56,732 nucleotides of DNA from Marinosulfonomonas sp. (GCA_015488685.1 WFNH01000090.1:1-56732); one strand, 5' to 3'; counted from the first letter of the stretch, positions 26,187-34,681 are shown. Numbers and translations are program-made. Notes: a model not told the origin generated them from the sequence alone.

Positions 26187-26200
26187 AGTAACATGGTAAC
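26179..26200. promoter_or_regulatory. Operator-like palindrome over the start codon of the small regulator
   Basis: GTTACCAT-N6-ATGGTAAC, perfect 8-bp arms, covers the translation start at 26186. A third GTTAC-like unit lies in the centre on the minus strand. Confidence 0.5.
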
Positions 26201-26228
26201 TATTTTCCTTGTATAGAGCAACAATAAA

Positions 26229-26252
26229 GGCCGCGTAAAGTATTACGCGGCC
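26229..26252 (-). terminator. Terminator of the sulfate-assimilation operon
   Basis: GGCCGCGTAA-N4-TTACGCGGCC, perfect 10-bp arms; on the minus strand it is followed by TTTATTGTT. It lies about 120 bp after the fpr stop. Confidence 0.6.
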
Positions 26253-26298
26253 ACGATGGTGTTTTTAGAAGTCGACTGATCTTAAGACAACGTATTCT

Positions 26299-26348
26299 CA
26301 TGATCCACAAGTCAGCGATTACGCAAACAAATGCGTTCGTGGATCATG
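26299..26348. repeat. 50-bp nested dyad downstream of fpr
   Basis: Outer arms CATGATCCAC / GTGGATCATG (10 bp, perfect) enclose an inner stem ACGCA / TGCGT with an AACAAA loop. No T-run follows in either direction. It may be an mRNA-end structure of the cys operon. No gene is seen in 26187-26374. Confidence 0.45.
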
Positions 26349-26374
26349 GTGATTCAAAGTCAAATTGAAATGCT

Positions 26375-27169
26375 TTAATCGACAAACGCCTTTTCCACCA
26401 CATATTCGGCGGGCTGGGAATTGGCGCCTTCGGTCAGGCCGAATCCTTCCAGGATTTCTTTCAGATCGGTATTCAAACCGATTGACCCGCAAACCATCGC
26501 ACGGTCGTTTTCCTTGCAGATTTGCGGCACGTCCAGATCGGCAAAGATTTTACCGTTCAGCAGGTTGGTGGTGATCCGGCCCATATTCGGGCTCTCTTCA
26601 CGCGTGGTGGTAGGATAATAGCGCAGCTTGTCACCGATGAATTCACCGATCAGCGGATCATCCGGCAGGCTTTCGATCAGCTGGCGGCCGTATTCCAGAT
26701 CCGCGACTTCGCGGCAGGTGTGGCACATGATCACTTCGTCGTAGTTTTCATAGGTTTCCGGTTCGCGCATCAGCGAGGCAAAGGGGGCGATGCCGGTGCC
26801 GGTGGCAAAGAACCACAGCCGTTTGCCCGGCAACAGCGCGTCATGCACCAGTGTGCCGACAGGTTTGGGGCGCAGGATGATTTCATCACCCACCTTGATA
26901 TGCTGCAACTTGCTGGTCAGGGGGCCGTCCTGCACTTTGATCGAGTAGAACTCCAGCTCTTCATCCCAGGCAGGCGAGGCGATGGAATAGGCGCGCAACA
27001 GGGGTTTGCCGTTGTCGCCCAGCAGGCCGATCATTACAAATTCGCCGGAACGAAACCGCAAGGTGCGCGGGCGGGTCACGCGGAATGAAAACAGCCGGTC
27101 TGTCCAGTGTTTGACTTGGGTCACAGTCTGCGCATCGGGCAGCGTGGGTTTTTTAGCGGTGTCGGCCAT
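26375..27169 (-). CDS. fpr: Ferredoxin/flavodoxin-NADP+ reductase
   Basis: A 264-residue FAD-dependent reductase that moves electrons between NADPH and ferredoxin. Visible: FAD motif RAYSIAS, the nucleotide region FATGTGIAPFASLMR, and the terminal AEYVVEKAFVD typical of the bacterial Fpr class. The ATG at 27169 (MADTAKKP) is preceded by GGGAAGA; an upstream 12-codon extension is unlikely. As the gene after DUF934, cysH and sulfite reductase on the same strand, it likely supplies reduced ferredoxin for sulfite reduction. Confidence 0.93.
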   Translation of the reverse strand: MADTAKKPTLPDAQTVTQVKHWTDRLFSFRVTRPRTLRFRSGEFVMIGLLGDNGKPLLRAYSIASPAWDEELEFYSIKVQDGPLTSKLQHIKVGDEIILRPKPVGTLVHDALLPGKRLWFFATGTGIAPFASLMREPETYENYDEVIMCHTCREVADLEYGRQLIESLPDDPLIGEFIGDKLRYYPTTTREESPNMGRITTNLLNGKIFADLDVPQICKENDRAMVCGSIGLNTDLKEILEGFGLTEGANSQPAEYVVEKAFVD

Positions 27170-27301
27170 TTGGTAATCTTCCCTAACTACATCAAAGCCG
27201 CGCACGGGGCGGCGGCTTGTTGCTTCCCCTATAATGGGTTGTCGCAGAAGGGTCCAGATGCCTGGACGCGACGCAATGTCATAGGATGTTTGCGGGCACG
27301 T

Positions 27302-27685
27302 TCAATTCCGTAATCTGGACTGGTAATCGTGCTGTTGCCATTGGCTGCGGCTAAGCCATTGTTCTTGCGGATAGGCATTTGCCTGTTTGTCGGTGAGTTC
27401 CACCTCGTCAAACCCGACACGACGCAGCATCGTGTATTGGTCGGGCAATATATCCCCCGTGGCACGCAGTCGGCCATCGTACCCTGCATCACGCAATCCG
27501 CGGGCCAATCCCAGCCCGCGCCCGTCGGTAAAGTCGGGAAATGTGATGCGGATTGCCTTGATCCGGTTCAATATACCAGTCAGGTCAGTCAGCGCGTGGT
27601 CTGCGGACAAATCAAGCGTATCCTGCCCGTTTTGCCCTTCCCAATCATCCATCGTAAATCCTGTGTCCGTTACAATGATCGTCAT
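27302..27685 (-). CDS. DUF934 protein of the cys operon
   Basis: A 127-residue protein of the DUF934 family, seen beside sulfite reductase and CysH in many proteobacteria. The family core IRITFPDFTDGRGLGLARGLR (short: DFTDGRGLGLA) and GDILPDQYTMLRRVGFDEVEL (short: LPDQYTMLRRVGFDE) is clear. Its ATG at 27685 overlaps the cysH stop by 4 bp; the 43-codon upstream extension is a shadow of cysH. Biochemical function unknown; the operon implies a role in sulfite reduction. Confidence 0.9.
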   Translation of the reverse strand: MTIIVTDTGFTMDDWEGQNGQDTLDLSADHALTDLTGILNRIKAIRITFPDFTDGRGLGLARGLRDAGYDGRLRATGDILPDQYTMLRRVGFDEVELTDKQANAYPQEQWLSRSQWQQHDYQSRLRN

Positions 27686-28425
27686 GATGTCGCCTCTTGC
27701 TGGGTGGGGCGCTGTACTTTGCCTTTGATGAAATGGATGCCGCATTCCTGTTTGTCGTTTCCCCGCCAGCGGCCCGCACGCGCGGGTTCGCCTGCGGTGG
27801 TTCTGGATGTGCAAGGTGCGCAGCCGATCGAGGTATACCCCCGCCGCAACAACGGATGCCGTGGCAGGTTCATCCTGTCCATATAGGCGTTCAGTTCATT
27901 TGCACCCCAATGGATCAGCGGATTCACCGTGATCCGCCCTTCGCCATCAATACCGAAATGCTCCAAACCGGTGCGAAAGCCACTGTGGTGGCGTTTTCGG
28001 CCTGTGATCCATGTATCGAAATCCGCAAGTGCATCTTGCAACGGTCGGGTTTTGCGCAAATCGCAGCAATTGTCCGGTGCGACCTTGTGAAGACGGTTGT
28101 CGGGGTCGGAGAGCAATAGGTCTTTCGCAGACGCACGAATGGTTCGCACATCCGTCAATCCAAGCAGCCTTGTCACCTCAAGCTGATAGTCCAGCGTTTC
28201 GGCAAACAGCATTTGTGTATCAATAAACAGCACCGGCGTATGCGGATTGATCCGCGACAGCATGTGTAACAACACAACGGATTCTGCCCCGAAAGACGAG
28301 ACAAGTGCAACCCGCCCGGTTTTGCCTGATTCCAGCGTGTGATCCAGCACCTCAAGCGCGTTGAAATGTTGATACATACGGTTCCAGCGCGCCGCCAATT
28401 GATCGTTTTGTTGGCTATGCAGCAT
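27682..28425 (-). CDS. cysH: Phosphoadenylyl/adenylyl-sulfate reductase
   Basis: A 247-residue thiol-dependent reductase producing sulfite from APS or PAPS. The nucleotide-binding SSFGAESVVLLHM is present. Four cysteines in CC (NCCDLRKTRPL) and CxxC (GCAPCTSRT) mark the [4Fe-4S] type that normally uses APS, and the C-terminal ECGIH carries the catalytic Cys. The ATG at 28425 lies 11 bp inside the sulfite reductase gene; an earlier start at 28476 would lie further inside it. Confidence 0.93.
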   Translation of the reverse strand: MLHSQQNDQLAARWNRMYQHFNALEVLDHTLESGKTGRVALVSSFGAESVVLLHMLSRINPHTPVLFIDTQMLFAETLDYQLEVTRLLGLTDVRTIRASAKDLLLSDPDNRLHKVAPDNCCDLRKTRPLQDALADFDTWITGRKRHHSGFRTGLEHFGIDGEGRITVNPLIHWGANELNAYMDRMNLPRHPLLRRGYTSIGCAPCTSRTTAGEPARAGRWRGNDKQECGIHFIKGKVQRPTQQEATS

Positions 28426-30085
28426 TTTTGGCGGCCTCCTGCCCGTAAAGCATTTCCTTAAATGGCGTAATCCCAACGCGCCGGTAGCATTGGATGAAGC
28501 TTTCGTTTTGATCGTTGCGCAGGTCTAGATAACCAAGGATCAGCCGTTCAATCGCTGGCACAATCTTGTCTGCTGCAAACCCGGGCCCGGTTCGCGTGCC
28601 GATTTGTGTGTCTGCGGTGGCATCCCCGCCCAGCGTGATCTGGTAGTTTTCCACACCGGCCCGTTCCAGCCCCAGAATACCGATGTGACCCAGATGGTGA
28701 TGGCCACAGGCATTGATGCAGCCTGAAATCTTGATCTTCAGCGGACCAACATCATGTTCGATTTTCAAATCCTGTATCCGGTTGGAAATCTGCTGTGCAA
28801 CCGGAATGGAATGGGCGGTGGCCAAGGCGCAAAAATCCATTCCCGGACAGGCGATGATATCCGAAGTCAGACCGATGTTCGCGGTGGCCAACCCTTCGGA
28901 AACAAGGGCGGCGTGTAGCTGTGGCAGGTGGTTTTTCTGCACATGTGGCAGAATGATATTTTGTTCGTGCGAAATACGGATTTCGTCATAGGAATACCGC
29001 TTTGCCAGATCGGCAATCAGGCGCATCTGGTCGGCGGTGGCATCGCCGGGTGTGCCGCCATGCGGTTTTAACGATATGGTGACAATCGCATGGTCCGCCT
29101 GTTTGTGCGGGTGCAGGTTTGTATCACACCACGCGCGGAAAACCGGATCAGCGTTGCGGCTCAGGACAAAGCGTTCTGTGTTGGAGCGCTTGAAATCGGG
29201 CGGGGTGAAATGGGCCTGAATGTCGGTCAGGATTTGCGGGGCCAGAGGGGGATAATCGGGCCGGATTTGCGCAAACTTCTGTTCGACAAGGGTGCGGATT
29301 TTGTCAATCCCGTGCTCGTGAACCGTGATTTTGATACGGGCCTTATATTTGTTGTCGCGCCGTCCCAGCAGATTGTAGGTGGCAACGACGGCCTCTAGAT
29401 ACGGCAGTAAATCCGCTTTGGGCAGAAAGGTTTTCAGCCGCTTGCCAATCATCGGCGTGCGCCCCAGACCGCCGCCAATGATCACTTCGAACCCGCGCTC
29501 GCCATCTGAATTCTGAACAATGTGCAAACCGATGTCATGGGCGCGGATCACAGCACGGTCGGCTGCACTACCGGTGACGGCGATCTTGAACTTGCGCGGC
29601 AGGAACTGGAATTCGGCATGATCCGTTGACCATTGTCGCAGCAATTCGGCAATCGGGCGGGGGTCCTCGATCTCGTCCGCGGCGGCCCCTGCGAAATGGT
29701 CCGCCGTGACATTGCGAATGGTGTTGCCCGAGGTTTGCACCGAATGCATCCCCACCGTTTCCAGCGCATCCAGCATATCCGGCACATCGCGTAATTCAGG
29801 CCAGTTGAACTGGATGTTCTGCCGCGTGGTGAAATGGCCAAAGCCGCGATCCCACTTTTCGGAAATCTGCGCCAGCATACGCATTTGACGACTGTTCAGC
29901 GTGCCATATGGGATGGCAACGCGCAGCATATAGGCGTGCAACTGGTAATAAAGCCCGTTCAGCAGGCGCAGGGGCTTGAAGGCCTCTTCGCTTAATTCGC
30001 CGCTTAAACGGCGGGCAATTTGCGCCCGGAACTGGGCGTTACGGGCTTTTAGAAAGGCCGTGTCAAAGGGGCTGTAGTCATACAT
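28415..30085 (-). CDS. Assimilatory sulfite (nitrite/sulfite-type) reductase
   Basis: A 556-residue siroheme-[4Fe-4S] reductase converting sulfite to sulfide. Cluster ligands appear as CPGMDFC and, later, CINACGHHH. The N-terminal ferredoxin-like half (YMLRVAIPYGTLNSRQMR, FGHFTTRQNIQF) is complete. It is read as sulfite rather than nitrite reductase because cysH, DUF934 and fpr follow in the same operon. The usual upstream partner genes of alphaproteobacteria (siroheme synthase and DUF2849) are absent: 30086-30355 shows no gene on either strand. Confidence 0.92.
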   Translation of the reverse strand: MYDYSPFDTAFLKARNAQFRAQIARRLSGELSEEAFKPLRLLNGLYYQLHAYMLRVAIPYGTLNSRQMRMLAQISEKWDRGFGHFTTRQNIQFNWPELRDVPDMLDALETVGMHSVQTSGNTIRNVTADHFAGAAADEIEDPRPIAELLRQWSTDHAEFQFLPRKFKIAVTGSAADRAVIRAHDIGLHIVQNSDGERGFEVIIGGGLGRTPMIGKRLKTFLPKADLLPYLEAVVATYNLLGRRDNKYKARIKITVHEHGIDKIRTLVEQKFAQIRPDYPPLAPQILTDIQAHFTPPDFKRSNTERFVLSRNADPVFRAWCDTNLHPHKQADHAIVTISLKPHGGTPGDATADQMRLIADLAKRYSYDEIRISHEQNIILPHVQKNHLPQLHAALVSEGLATANIGLTSDIIACPGMDFCALATAHSIPVAQQISNRIQDLKIEHDVGPLKIKISGCINACGHHHLGHIGILGLERAGVENYQITLGGDATADTQIGTRTGPGFAADKIVPAIERLILGYLDLRNDQNESFIQCYRRVGITPFKEMLYGQEAAKNAA

Positions 30086-30355
30086 TTTCGCGTTCCCGTT
30101 CTGGTGGCGGATATCGAAAAGGGTAAGGGAACAAGTGGGGCAGCCGCCAGATGGGCGGAAAGATAAGGATCGTGTAACGCGGGCCGCGTTTGTGGATGGG
30201 AAGATGTTCCGCTTGGGGCTGGCGTGTGGAATTATCCGGTCAGGGTTGGCCGTTTCCTTGGAAAATACGCAGCGTGGATTTTTGGGTGAATGTCGCCAGA
30301 CTGCAAGGCGTGCGCCCGTGAATCGTGGGAATTGATTCGGATTTGCAGCGTCCGG

Positions 30356-31537
30356 TTAGTAAGTGACAGACAGGTTGGTCAGGCCGTGGAAGTGATAGAC
30401 ATTGGCGTATTGTGGCGCCCTTGCAAGATGCAGGTTCGGCAGACGGGAAAACAGCACCGGCAAGGCGATTTGCAGTTCCAGACGGGCCAGTGGTGCGCCA
30501 ACGCAGAAATGCAATCCACCGCCGAATGATGTGTTGGCTTTGATCGGGCGATCGGGGCGGAAATCATTGGGGGTATCATAGGCCACCGGATCGCGGTTGG
30601 CGGCGGCCAGCATGCAGGCGATGGACTGGCCACGTTTGATCGGGTGGCCGAACAGCTCCAGATCCTCGCGGGCGATGCGCAGGAAGATATGCAAGGGCGG
30701 ATCAAAGCGAAAGATTTCCTCGACGGTGGTTTCCACATGGTCGGGGGTCAGGGCGCTGCGGGGGGTGTTTTGCCCCAGCAGGGTTTTGATGCCGTTGCCC
30801 ATGCTGTGCACGGTTGCCTCGTGTCCTGCGTTCAGCAGCAGGATACAGGTGGTGATCAATTCATCCGTTGTCAGCTTTTCGCCATCCTGTTCGGCGGCGA
30901 TCAGGTGGGTGATCAGATCATCCGCAGGGCTGGCACGGCGTTCGTCAATATAACCGCGCATGAAGGTTGCAAATTCACTGCTGGCTTTGGCGGCATCTTC
31001 CTCGATCTTGCGGGTGCGGCGGGCCTGATACATGGCGACCATGGCGTTAGACCATGTCAGCAGCTGGTCGGCCATATCTTCGGGCACACCCAGCAGGCGG
31101 GCGATGATGATCACGGGGATTTTCTGTGCATAGGCTGTCAGCAGGTCCACTTCGCCCGCCGGAAATTCGTCGATCAAACGATGGCTCAGCGCTTCGATTT
31201 CGGGTGCCAGTTCCTTGATCCGGCGCGAGGTAAAGGCGCGCAGCACCAATGATCGCAGGCGGGTGTGACGCGGCGGGTCCAGTTCCAGCATCGAGTGCGC
31301 CTCAAGATCATAAAACGGCGTCAGGTGATCGGGCACAGGTGTGCGCAGGTCGGTGGGCATTTCGCGCCCCAGCCGCCGGTCGCGCAATATGGCATTCACC
31401 GTGTCATAACCGATGGCGCACGCCATGTCGTAATCGTCCCACCAAACCAGATCTCCCAGCGGGCGGATCGCATCGTAAAACGGATAGGGGGTTTGCACGA
31501 AATCGGCGGCGGTGGGGGATTGGCGGACATGTTGCAT
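30356..31537 (-). CDS. Cytochrome P450
   Basis: A 393-residue soluble bacterial P450 monooxygenase. The heme loop FGGGLHFCVGAPLARLE carries the Cys ligand, the K-helix ExxR is EEIFR, and the I-helix is LLNAGHEATVH, with Ala-Thr at the oxygen-activating position. The ATG at 31537 (MQHVRQSP) matches P450 starts; the frame is open 87 codons upstream but that overlaps the divergent kinase gene and is Cys/Arg/Ser-rich shadow sequence. No ferredoxin or reductase gene is adjacent, so redox partners and substrate are unknown. Confidence 0.92.
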   Translation of the reverse strand: MQHVRQSPTAADFVQTPYPFYDAIRPLGDLVWWDDYDMACAIGYDTVNAILRDRRLGREMPTDLRTPVPDHLTPFYDLEAHSMLELDPPRHTRLRSLVLRAFTSRRIKELAPEIEALSHRLIDEFPAGEVDLLTAYAQKIPVIIIARLLGVPEDMADQLLTWSNAMVAMYQARRTRKIEEDAAKASSEFATFMRGYIDERRASPADDLITHLIAAEQDGEKLTTDELITTCILLLNAGHEATVHSMGNGIKTLLGQNTPRSALTPDHVETTVEEIFRFDPPLHIFLRIAREDLELFGHPIKRGQSIACMLAAANRDPVAYDTPNDFRPDRPIKANTSFGGGLHFCVGAPLARLELQIALPVLFSRLPNLHLARAPQYANVYHFHGLTNLSVTY

Positions 31538-31598
31538 AAGGGGGATAATCACCGAAAGGCTCTGGCCTTTGCAAGCGGGGGTTTTTACAGTTGGACGT

Positions 31599-33287
31599 AT
31601 GTCGGGAAAAACCACACATCGGGCAGGCGTGTTTGTACTGTTTTTGCTACTGACTGCATTGGTTGCGGGCGGGGCGGGGTGGCTTGCCTGGCGAACCGCA
31701 TTGACACAACTGGCCGCACGGGGACAGGCGGACCTGTCGCTGGCCTCGGACCGGCTGGTGGGGCAGTTGCAGCGGTTTCGGCAGGTGGCGGTGATCATGG
31801 CGGATCATCCCGATCTGGTGGCATTGGCAAAGGGGCAGGGGGATGGCGGCAAGGCGTCGGGACTGCTGCTGGCCACGGCGGACAAGATTGGTGCGGTCGA
31901 TCTGCTGCTGGCTGGGCGGGATGGCACTGTGCTTGCGTCCTCGCAAGGGGTGGTGGGTGGAAATGTTTCCGACCAGCCGCATTTTCGACGGGCGATGCAT
32001 GGGGCATTGGGGACGACGCACAGCCGTCTGGCAGGCAGCAACCGGCGAGTGTTTCAATTCGCAGCGCCGATAATCAAGGCAGATAAAATTCTGGGTGCCG
32101 TGGTGGTCGTCGTGGATATGGAGGCGGTCGAGGAATCCGATTGGCGGGGCGATCCGAACGCGGTTTATTTCACCGGTCAGGACGGGGTAATCTTTGTTGC
32201 CAACCGTTCCGAACTGGTGTTGCGCACGCGCGGGGCGGATGGTTTTGCGCCTGACCGGGTACGGATGTATGGCGATTATCAGGTCTGGTCGATCAATTCA
32301 GGGCGTTACATCCCGCGCCGCGCATTGCATCTGACGCAACCCTTGCCGATCATCGGTATGAGGGGGGAAGTGCTGGTCAGCACCGCCCCTGCCGAACGTC
32401 TGGCGGGGTTGCAGGCGGCGGCTGTGGCGGCGGTTCTGCTGGCCTTTGGTGCAATCCTGTTCTGGGTGACGGAACGCAGGCGCGCGCTGGCCGAGCGGCT
32501 CAAGATCGAGGCCCGCGCCAAGGCCGAACTGGAAACGCGGGTCGAAGAGCGCACAGAGGAACTGAAACAGGCGCAGGCCGAACTGGTGCAAGCGGGGAAG
32601 CTTTCGGCGCTGGGGCAGATGTCGGCAGGGATCAGCCACGAACTGAACCAGCCCCTGATGGCGATCCGGTCATTCGCGGAAAATGCCGAGCAGTTTTTGC
32701 AGCGGGGCAAGGCGGATGTGGCGGGCAGGAACCTGAGCCGGATTTCCGAACTGGCGCGACGGATGGGGCGGATCATCAGCAATTTCCGCGCCTTTGCCAA
32801 ACAGGAAAGCGAGCCGATAACGGATGTGGATATTGTCGCCGTGGTCGAAGCCGTGCTGGAGATGTCCGAGGCGCGGTTTGTGCAGGACAAGGTAGAGGTG
32901 TCATGGCAGGCCCCGCCCGCGCCGGTCTATGTGCGCGGTGGCGAGGTGCGGTTGCAGCAGGTGCTGGTCAACCTGATCTCGAATGCGATTGATGCGATGG
33001 AGGGCAGCGCGCAGCGGCGGATCGAGATTGCGGTTGAAACCGGCGATCAAAAGGCCCGCTTGCAAGTGCGTGACATGGGGCCGGGGATCGCCGCGCCGGA
33101 AAAGATATTCGAACCCTATTACACCACCAAAGCGGTTGGTAAGGCGGACGGTCTGGGCCTTGGCCTATCGATTTCCTATGGTCTGGTGCAAAGTTTTGGC
33201 GGGGATATTCGCGGGCACAACCACCCTGACGGCGGGGCGGTGTTTACGGTGGAACTGGCACGGGCCAGACTGGAGAAAGCGGCATGA
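31599..33287 (+). CDS. dctB: C4-dicarboxylate sensor histidine kinase (DctB-like)
   Basis: A 562-residue membrane kinase. Two membrane segments (about residues 10-30 and 271-290) flank a periplasmic sensing domain with the PDC-type GRDGTVLASSQGVVGGNVSD (short: GRDGTVLASS). A coiled coil (AKAELETRVEERTEELKQ) leads to the H box ISHELNQPLMAIRSF with His347, and the ATPase N and G boxes NLISNAIDAME, DMGPGI, GLGLGLSISYG. It overlaps dctD by 4 bp and lies upstream of dctPQM, so C4-dicarboxylate sensing is the likely role. The 29-codon upstream extension overlaps the P450 gene and was rejected. Confidence 0.9.
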   Translation: MSGKTTHRAGVFVLFLLLTALVAGGAGWLAWRTALTQLAARGQADLSLASDRLVGQLQRFRQVAVIMADHPDLVALAKGQGDGGKASGLLLATADKIGAVDLLLAGRDGTVLASSQGVVGGNVSDQPHFRRAMHGALGTTHSRLAGSNRRVFQFAAPIIKADKILGAVVVVVDMEAVEESDWRGDPNAVYFTGQDGVIFVANRSELVLRTRGADGFAPDRVRMYGDYQVWSINSGRYIPRRALHLTQPLPIIGMRGEVLVSTAPAERLAGLQAAAVAAVLLAFGAILFWVTERRRALAERLKIEARAKAELETRVEERTEELKQAQAELVQAGKLSALGQMSAGISHELNQPLMAIRSFAENAEQFLQRGKADVAGRNLSRISELARRMGRIISNFRAFAKQESEPITDVDIVAVVEAVLEMSEARFVQDKVEVSWQAPPAPVYVRGGEVRLQQVLVNLISNAIDAMEGSAQRRIEIAVETGDQKARLQVRDMGPGIAAPEKIFEPYYTTKAVGKADGLGLGLSISYGLVQSFGGDIRGHNHPDGGAVFTVELARARLEKAA

Positions 33288-34507
33288 ACATGCGGGTATT
33301 GCTGGTGGATGATGACGCGGCGGTGCGCGAGGCCTTGGGACAGACGCTGGAACTTGCGGATATGCCGGCGATCCTTGCGGGCAGTTATATCGAGGCCAAG
33401 GACCACATCAGCCCCGATTTTGACGGGGTGGTGGTGTCCGACATCCGTATGCCGGGCAAAGACGGCTTTGCGCTGCTGGATTATGTGCAATCGGTGGATG
33501 TTGATCTGCCGGTGATCCTGCTGACCGGCGAAGGCGATATCCCGATGGCGGTGCGCGGGATCAGCGCGGGCGCGTTTGATTTTCTGGAAAAACCCTGTGC
33601 CCCGCAGGACTTGATTGCGGTGGTGGATCGGGCACGCAAGACCCGCGCGCTGGTGCTGGAAAACCGGCAGCTGAAACGGCAGCTGGAAACCGGCGATGCA
33701 GCGGCGCGGATGCTGTTTGGCAGATCAAAGCAGGCGGATGAATTGCGCGCGCGGGTGCGGGCGGTGGCGCGCACCAGGGCCGAGGTACTGATCAGCGGGG
33801 CGCCGGGGACAGGCACCTCGAAGGTGGCCGAGGTGATCCACCTGCTGTCCACTGTGTCAGACGGGCCGTTTGTCAAACTGGCCGCGGCATCGCTGACACC
33901 GCAAACCCTGACCGATGCGTTGACGCAGGCCATCGGTGGCAGCCTGTTTCTGGACGAAGTGGCCGCGCTGGCGCCGGATGTGCAATTCACCCTGCTGGAG
34001 TGTCTGGAAAAGGATTGTGGCGCGCGGGTTCTGGCGGGCAGCTACCGCGATCTGGAGCAGGATGTAGCGGCAGGGCGGTTCAACCACGATCTGTTCTACA
34101 AGCTGGGTGTCACCACCGTGCGTATCCCAAGCCTGCGCGAACGGCCCGAGGATATTCCCGTGCTGTTTCGCCATTACGTTGCCATTGCCTGCGAACAGGC
34201 CGCGCTGACCCCGCCGGAAATTACACCGGCGCTGGTGTCGCGCCTGATGGCGCAAGACTGGCCCGGCAATGCGCGGGCGCTGATGAATACCGCGATGCGT
34301 TTTGCCATGGGGCTGGGCGAGGGTGAGGAAGAGGCGGAACTGGGCCTGAACGAGCAACTGGCCAAGGTGGAACATTCGCTGTTAAGCGAGGCCTTGCGCC
34401 GCCATGGCGGCAATGCGTCCGAAGCGGCGCGCAGCCTGAAACTGCCGCGCAAAACCTTTTACGACAAGTTGACCAAATACGGGATTCGTCCGGAACGGTT
34501 CCGCTGA
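33284..34507 (+). CDS. dctD: DctD-like response regulator lacking ATPase hallmarks
   Basis: A 407-residue NtrC-family response regulator. Receiver: Asp53 (VSDIRMPGKDG), Thr81 and Lys103 (FLEKP). Central AAA+ domain is degenerate: the Walker A position reads GAPGTGTSK with Thr where Lys is expected, and the stretch from FVKLAAASLTP runs straight to GGSLFLDEVAALAP, with no GAFTGA sigma-54 loop. About 35 residues are missing there, explaining the short length. Walker B LFLDE and the arginine-finger region SLRERPEDIPVLFRHY remain. The C-terminal HTH (GNASEAARSLKLPRKTFYDKL) is intact. DNA binding is expected; canonical sigma-54 activation is not. Confidence 0.88.
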   Translation: MNMRVLLVDDDAAVREALGQTLELADMPAILAGSYIEAKDHISPDFDGVVVSDIRMPGKDGFALLDYVQSVDVDLPVILLTGEGDIPMAVRGISAGAFDFLEKPCAPQDLIAVVDRARKTRALVLENRQLKRQLETGDAAARMLFGRSKQADELRARVRAVARTRAEVLISGAPGTGTSKVAEVIHLLSTVSDGPFVKLAAASLTPQTLTDALTQAIGGSLFLDEVAALAPDVQFTLLECLEKDCGARVLAGSYRDLEQDVAAGRFNHDLFYKLGVTTVRIPSLRERPEDIPVLFRHYVAIACEQAALTPPEITPALVSRLMAQDWPGNARALMNTAMRFAMGLGEGEEEAELGLNEQLAKVEHSLLSEALRRHGGNASEAARSLKLPRKTFYDKLTKYGIRPERFR

Positions 34508-34509
34508 TC

Positions 34510-34527
34510 TGTGTGGAAATCCGCACA
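34510..34527 (+). promoter_or_regulatory. DctD-type operator, site 1
   Basis: TGTGTGGAAATCCGCACA is an imperfect palindrome starting 3 bp after dctD. It resembles the DctD upstream activator site recalled from rhizobial dctA. Site 2 begins exactly 33 bp later. Confidence 0.5.
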
Positions 34528-34542
34528 AAGCGCCGGGTTGCC

Positions 34543-34560
34543 TGTGTGGAATCCCGCCAC
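34543..34560 (+). promoter_or_regulatory. DctD-type operator, site 2 (degenerate)
   Basis: TGTGTGGAATCCCGCCAC matches site 1 in its left arm and centre but is weaker in the right arm. The 33-bp offset is about three helical turns, so both sites would face the same side of the DNA. Confidence 0.42.
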
Positions 34561-34667
34561 TGGCCTGCTCGAAAGCTGCAACACCTACCGCTAACCTATT
34601 GCCAAATAACAATTTTACCCCCTGTAACGCCTCTGTGAAGTTTTTCTTGAGCGGTGCAAGGGGCTGG

Positions 34668-34681
34668 GGTCTGATATTTGC
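34668..34681 (+). promoter_or_regulatory. Weak -24/-12-like element before dctP
   Basis: GG at 34668-34669 and GC at 34680-34681 (within TTTGC) have sigma-54 spacing, but the -24 box reads GGTCT rather than GGCAC. A chance match is quite possible. Confidence 0.2.

Noticed and set aside
26299-26348. Integron attC site
   Set aside because: No RYYYAAC/GTTRRRY core sites and no integrase or cassette genes.
30086-30355. Search for a DUF2849 or siroheme synthase remnant upstream of the sulfite reductase
   Set aside because: No matching sequence on either strand.
30356-31798. Longer P450 start at 31798
   Set aside because: The extra 87 residues are Cys/Arg/Ser-rich and overlap the divergent kinase gene.
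34562-34580. sigma-54 site at TGGCCTGCTCGAAAGCTGC
   Set aside because: GG and GC are one base too far apart for a -24/-12 promoter.
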